A stretch of 6,655 nt of DNA, from NCBI GenBank assembly GCA_014382915.1, contig JACNIV010000049.1:1-6655 (forward strand), read 5' to 3'. The notes under the pieces were generated by a model. The model did not search any database. It was not told the DNA's origin and worked only from the letters and a program-made list of their open reading frames with translations. The position numbers and the translations under genes are program-made. The DNA is from Candidatus Cloacimonadota bacterium. GTDB taxonomy: Bacteria > Cloacimonadota > Cloacimonadia > Cloacimonadales > TCS61. This document shows, piece after piece, positions 6,396-6,655 of the stretch. Positions within the stretch are counted from its first letter, which is position 1. Every line of letters begins with the position of its first letter.

Positions 6396-6655
6396 TGCTA
6401 AAGAAATTTATTGTAATGTTCTTCCTGCTCTTTGCTGTATCTTGTTCGTTGGAAAGAAATAATCCGCTCGATCCTTTAAACAGCGGCATTCAGGCACCGG
6501 GCAAAGTAACAGGAATAAATATTTCTGTTACTGAAGAAAACACTGTTGAAATACAATGGGACAGCATGAACCCGATCTACATAGACGGTTATTTTATTTA
6601 TCGTTCTCAGATATATGATGGCTTATATTCCTTGATTTTTGAACCTGATAACACC
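6395..6655 (+). CDS. Lipoprotein with fibronectin type III-like domain, C-terminus off the window
   Basis: The frame runs 87 codons from ATG at 6395 to the right edge with no stop. The N-terminus is a typical lipoprotein signal (MLKKFIVMFFLLFAVSC), with lipobox AVSC and Cys17. Shortly after comes the NNPLDP motif (22-27), common just after the Cys in lipoproteins of Bacteroidetes-like and neighbouring phyla. From about residue 34 the pattern APGKVTGINISV, then VEIQWDSM, then IDGYFIYRS, then YDGLYSLI matches strands A to C and beyond of a fibronectin type III domain, including the buried Trp55 and Tyr66/Tyr69. It is probably anchored on the outer membrane or cell surface, with the domain used for adhesion or as a spacer. 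The rest of the protein is unseen, so more repeats or an enzymatic domain may follow. It overlaps the upstream gene by 1 base and belongs to the same operon. Confidence 0.85.
   Translation, partial: MLKKFIVMFFLLFAVSCSLERNNPLDPLNSGIQAPGKVTGINISVTEENTVEIQWDSMNPIYIDGYFIYRSQIYDGLYSLIFEPDNT

Overview
The window is AT-rich (roughly one third G+C by eye) and looks like a bacterial chromosome segment with short intergenic gaps. Several features suggest a Gram-negative of the Fibrobacteres-Chlorobi-Bacteroidetes side of the tree, possibly Cloacimonadota-like: two lipoproteins with lipoboxes, one carrying an Asn-Pro-Leu-Asp-Pro motif just after the lipid-anchored Cys and followed by a fibronectin-like domain; a PAS/HisKA_2 sensor kinase; and a small PGWG membrane protein. 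The taxonomic guess is inference from style, not from a marker gene.

Layout. Left half, all on the minus strand: a zinc-dependent phospholipase C/S1-P1 nuclease-type protein that runs off the left edge (1-612); 44 bases upstream of its start, a soluble triple-PAS HisKA_2 histidine kinase (657-2477); a 221-base AT-rich gap containing a 16-base direct repeat with 21-base period; then smpB (2699-3142), the tmRNA partner of trans-translation. Right half, all on the plus strand from a divergent promoter region at about 3143-3304: a polyprenyl-phosphate HexNAc-1-phosphate transferase of the WecA/TagO/MraY superfamily (3305-4399), a TPR-rich lipoprotein (4396-5817), a small exported or membrane protein (5814-6395), and the beginning of a fibronectin-type-III lipoprotein (6395 to the right edge).

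How they fit together. The four plus-strand genes overlap by 4, 4 and 1 bases, so they are almost certainly one translationally coupled operon. It combines the enzyme that starts lipid-linked glycan synthesis with two lipid-anchored proteins and a small membrane protein. This suggests an envelope or surface-glycan module of unknown function. The minus-strand kinase and the phospholipase-like gene are close enough to be cotranscribed. The kinase has no receiver domain or partner regulator in view, and its first 30 residues resemble the tail of a lost receiver domain. The housekeeping gene smpB is the only one whose function is certain.

No tRNA, rRNA, CRISPR array, transposase gene or riboswitch was seen. 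The most original leads are the coupled envelope operon, the receiver-domain stub on the kinase, the phospholipase-like protein that keeps its zinc ligands but lacks a signal peptide, and the 21-base-period repeat between the kinase and smpB.
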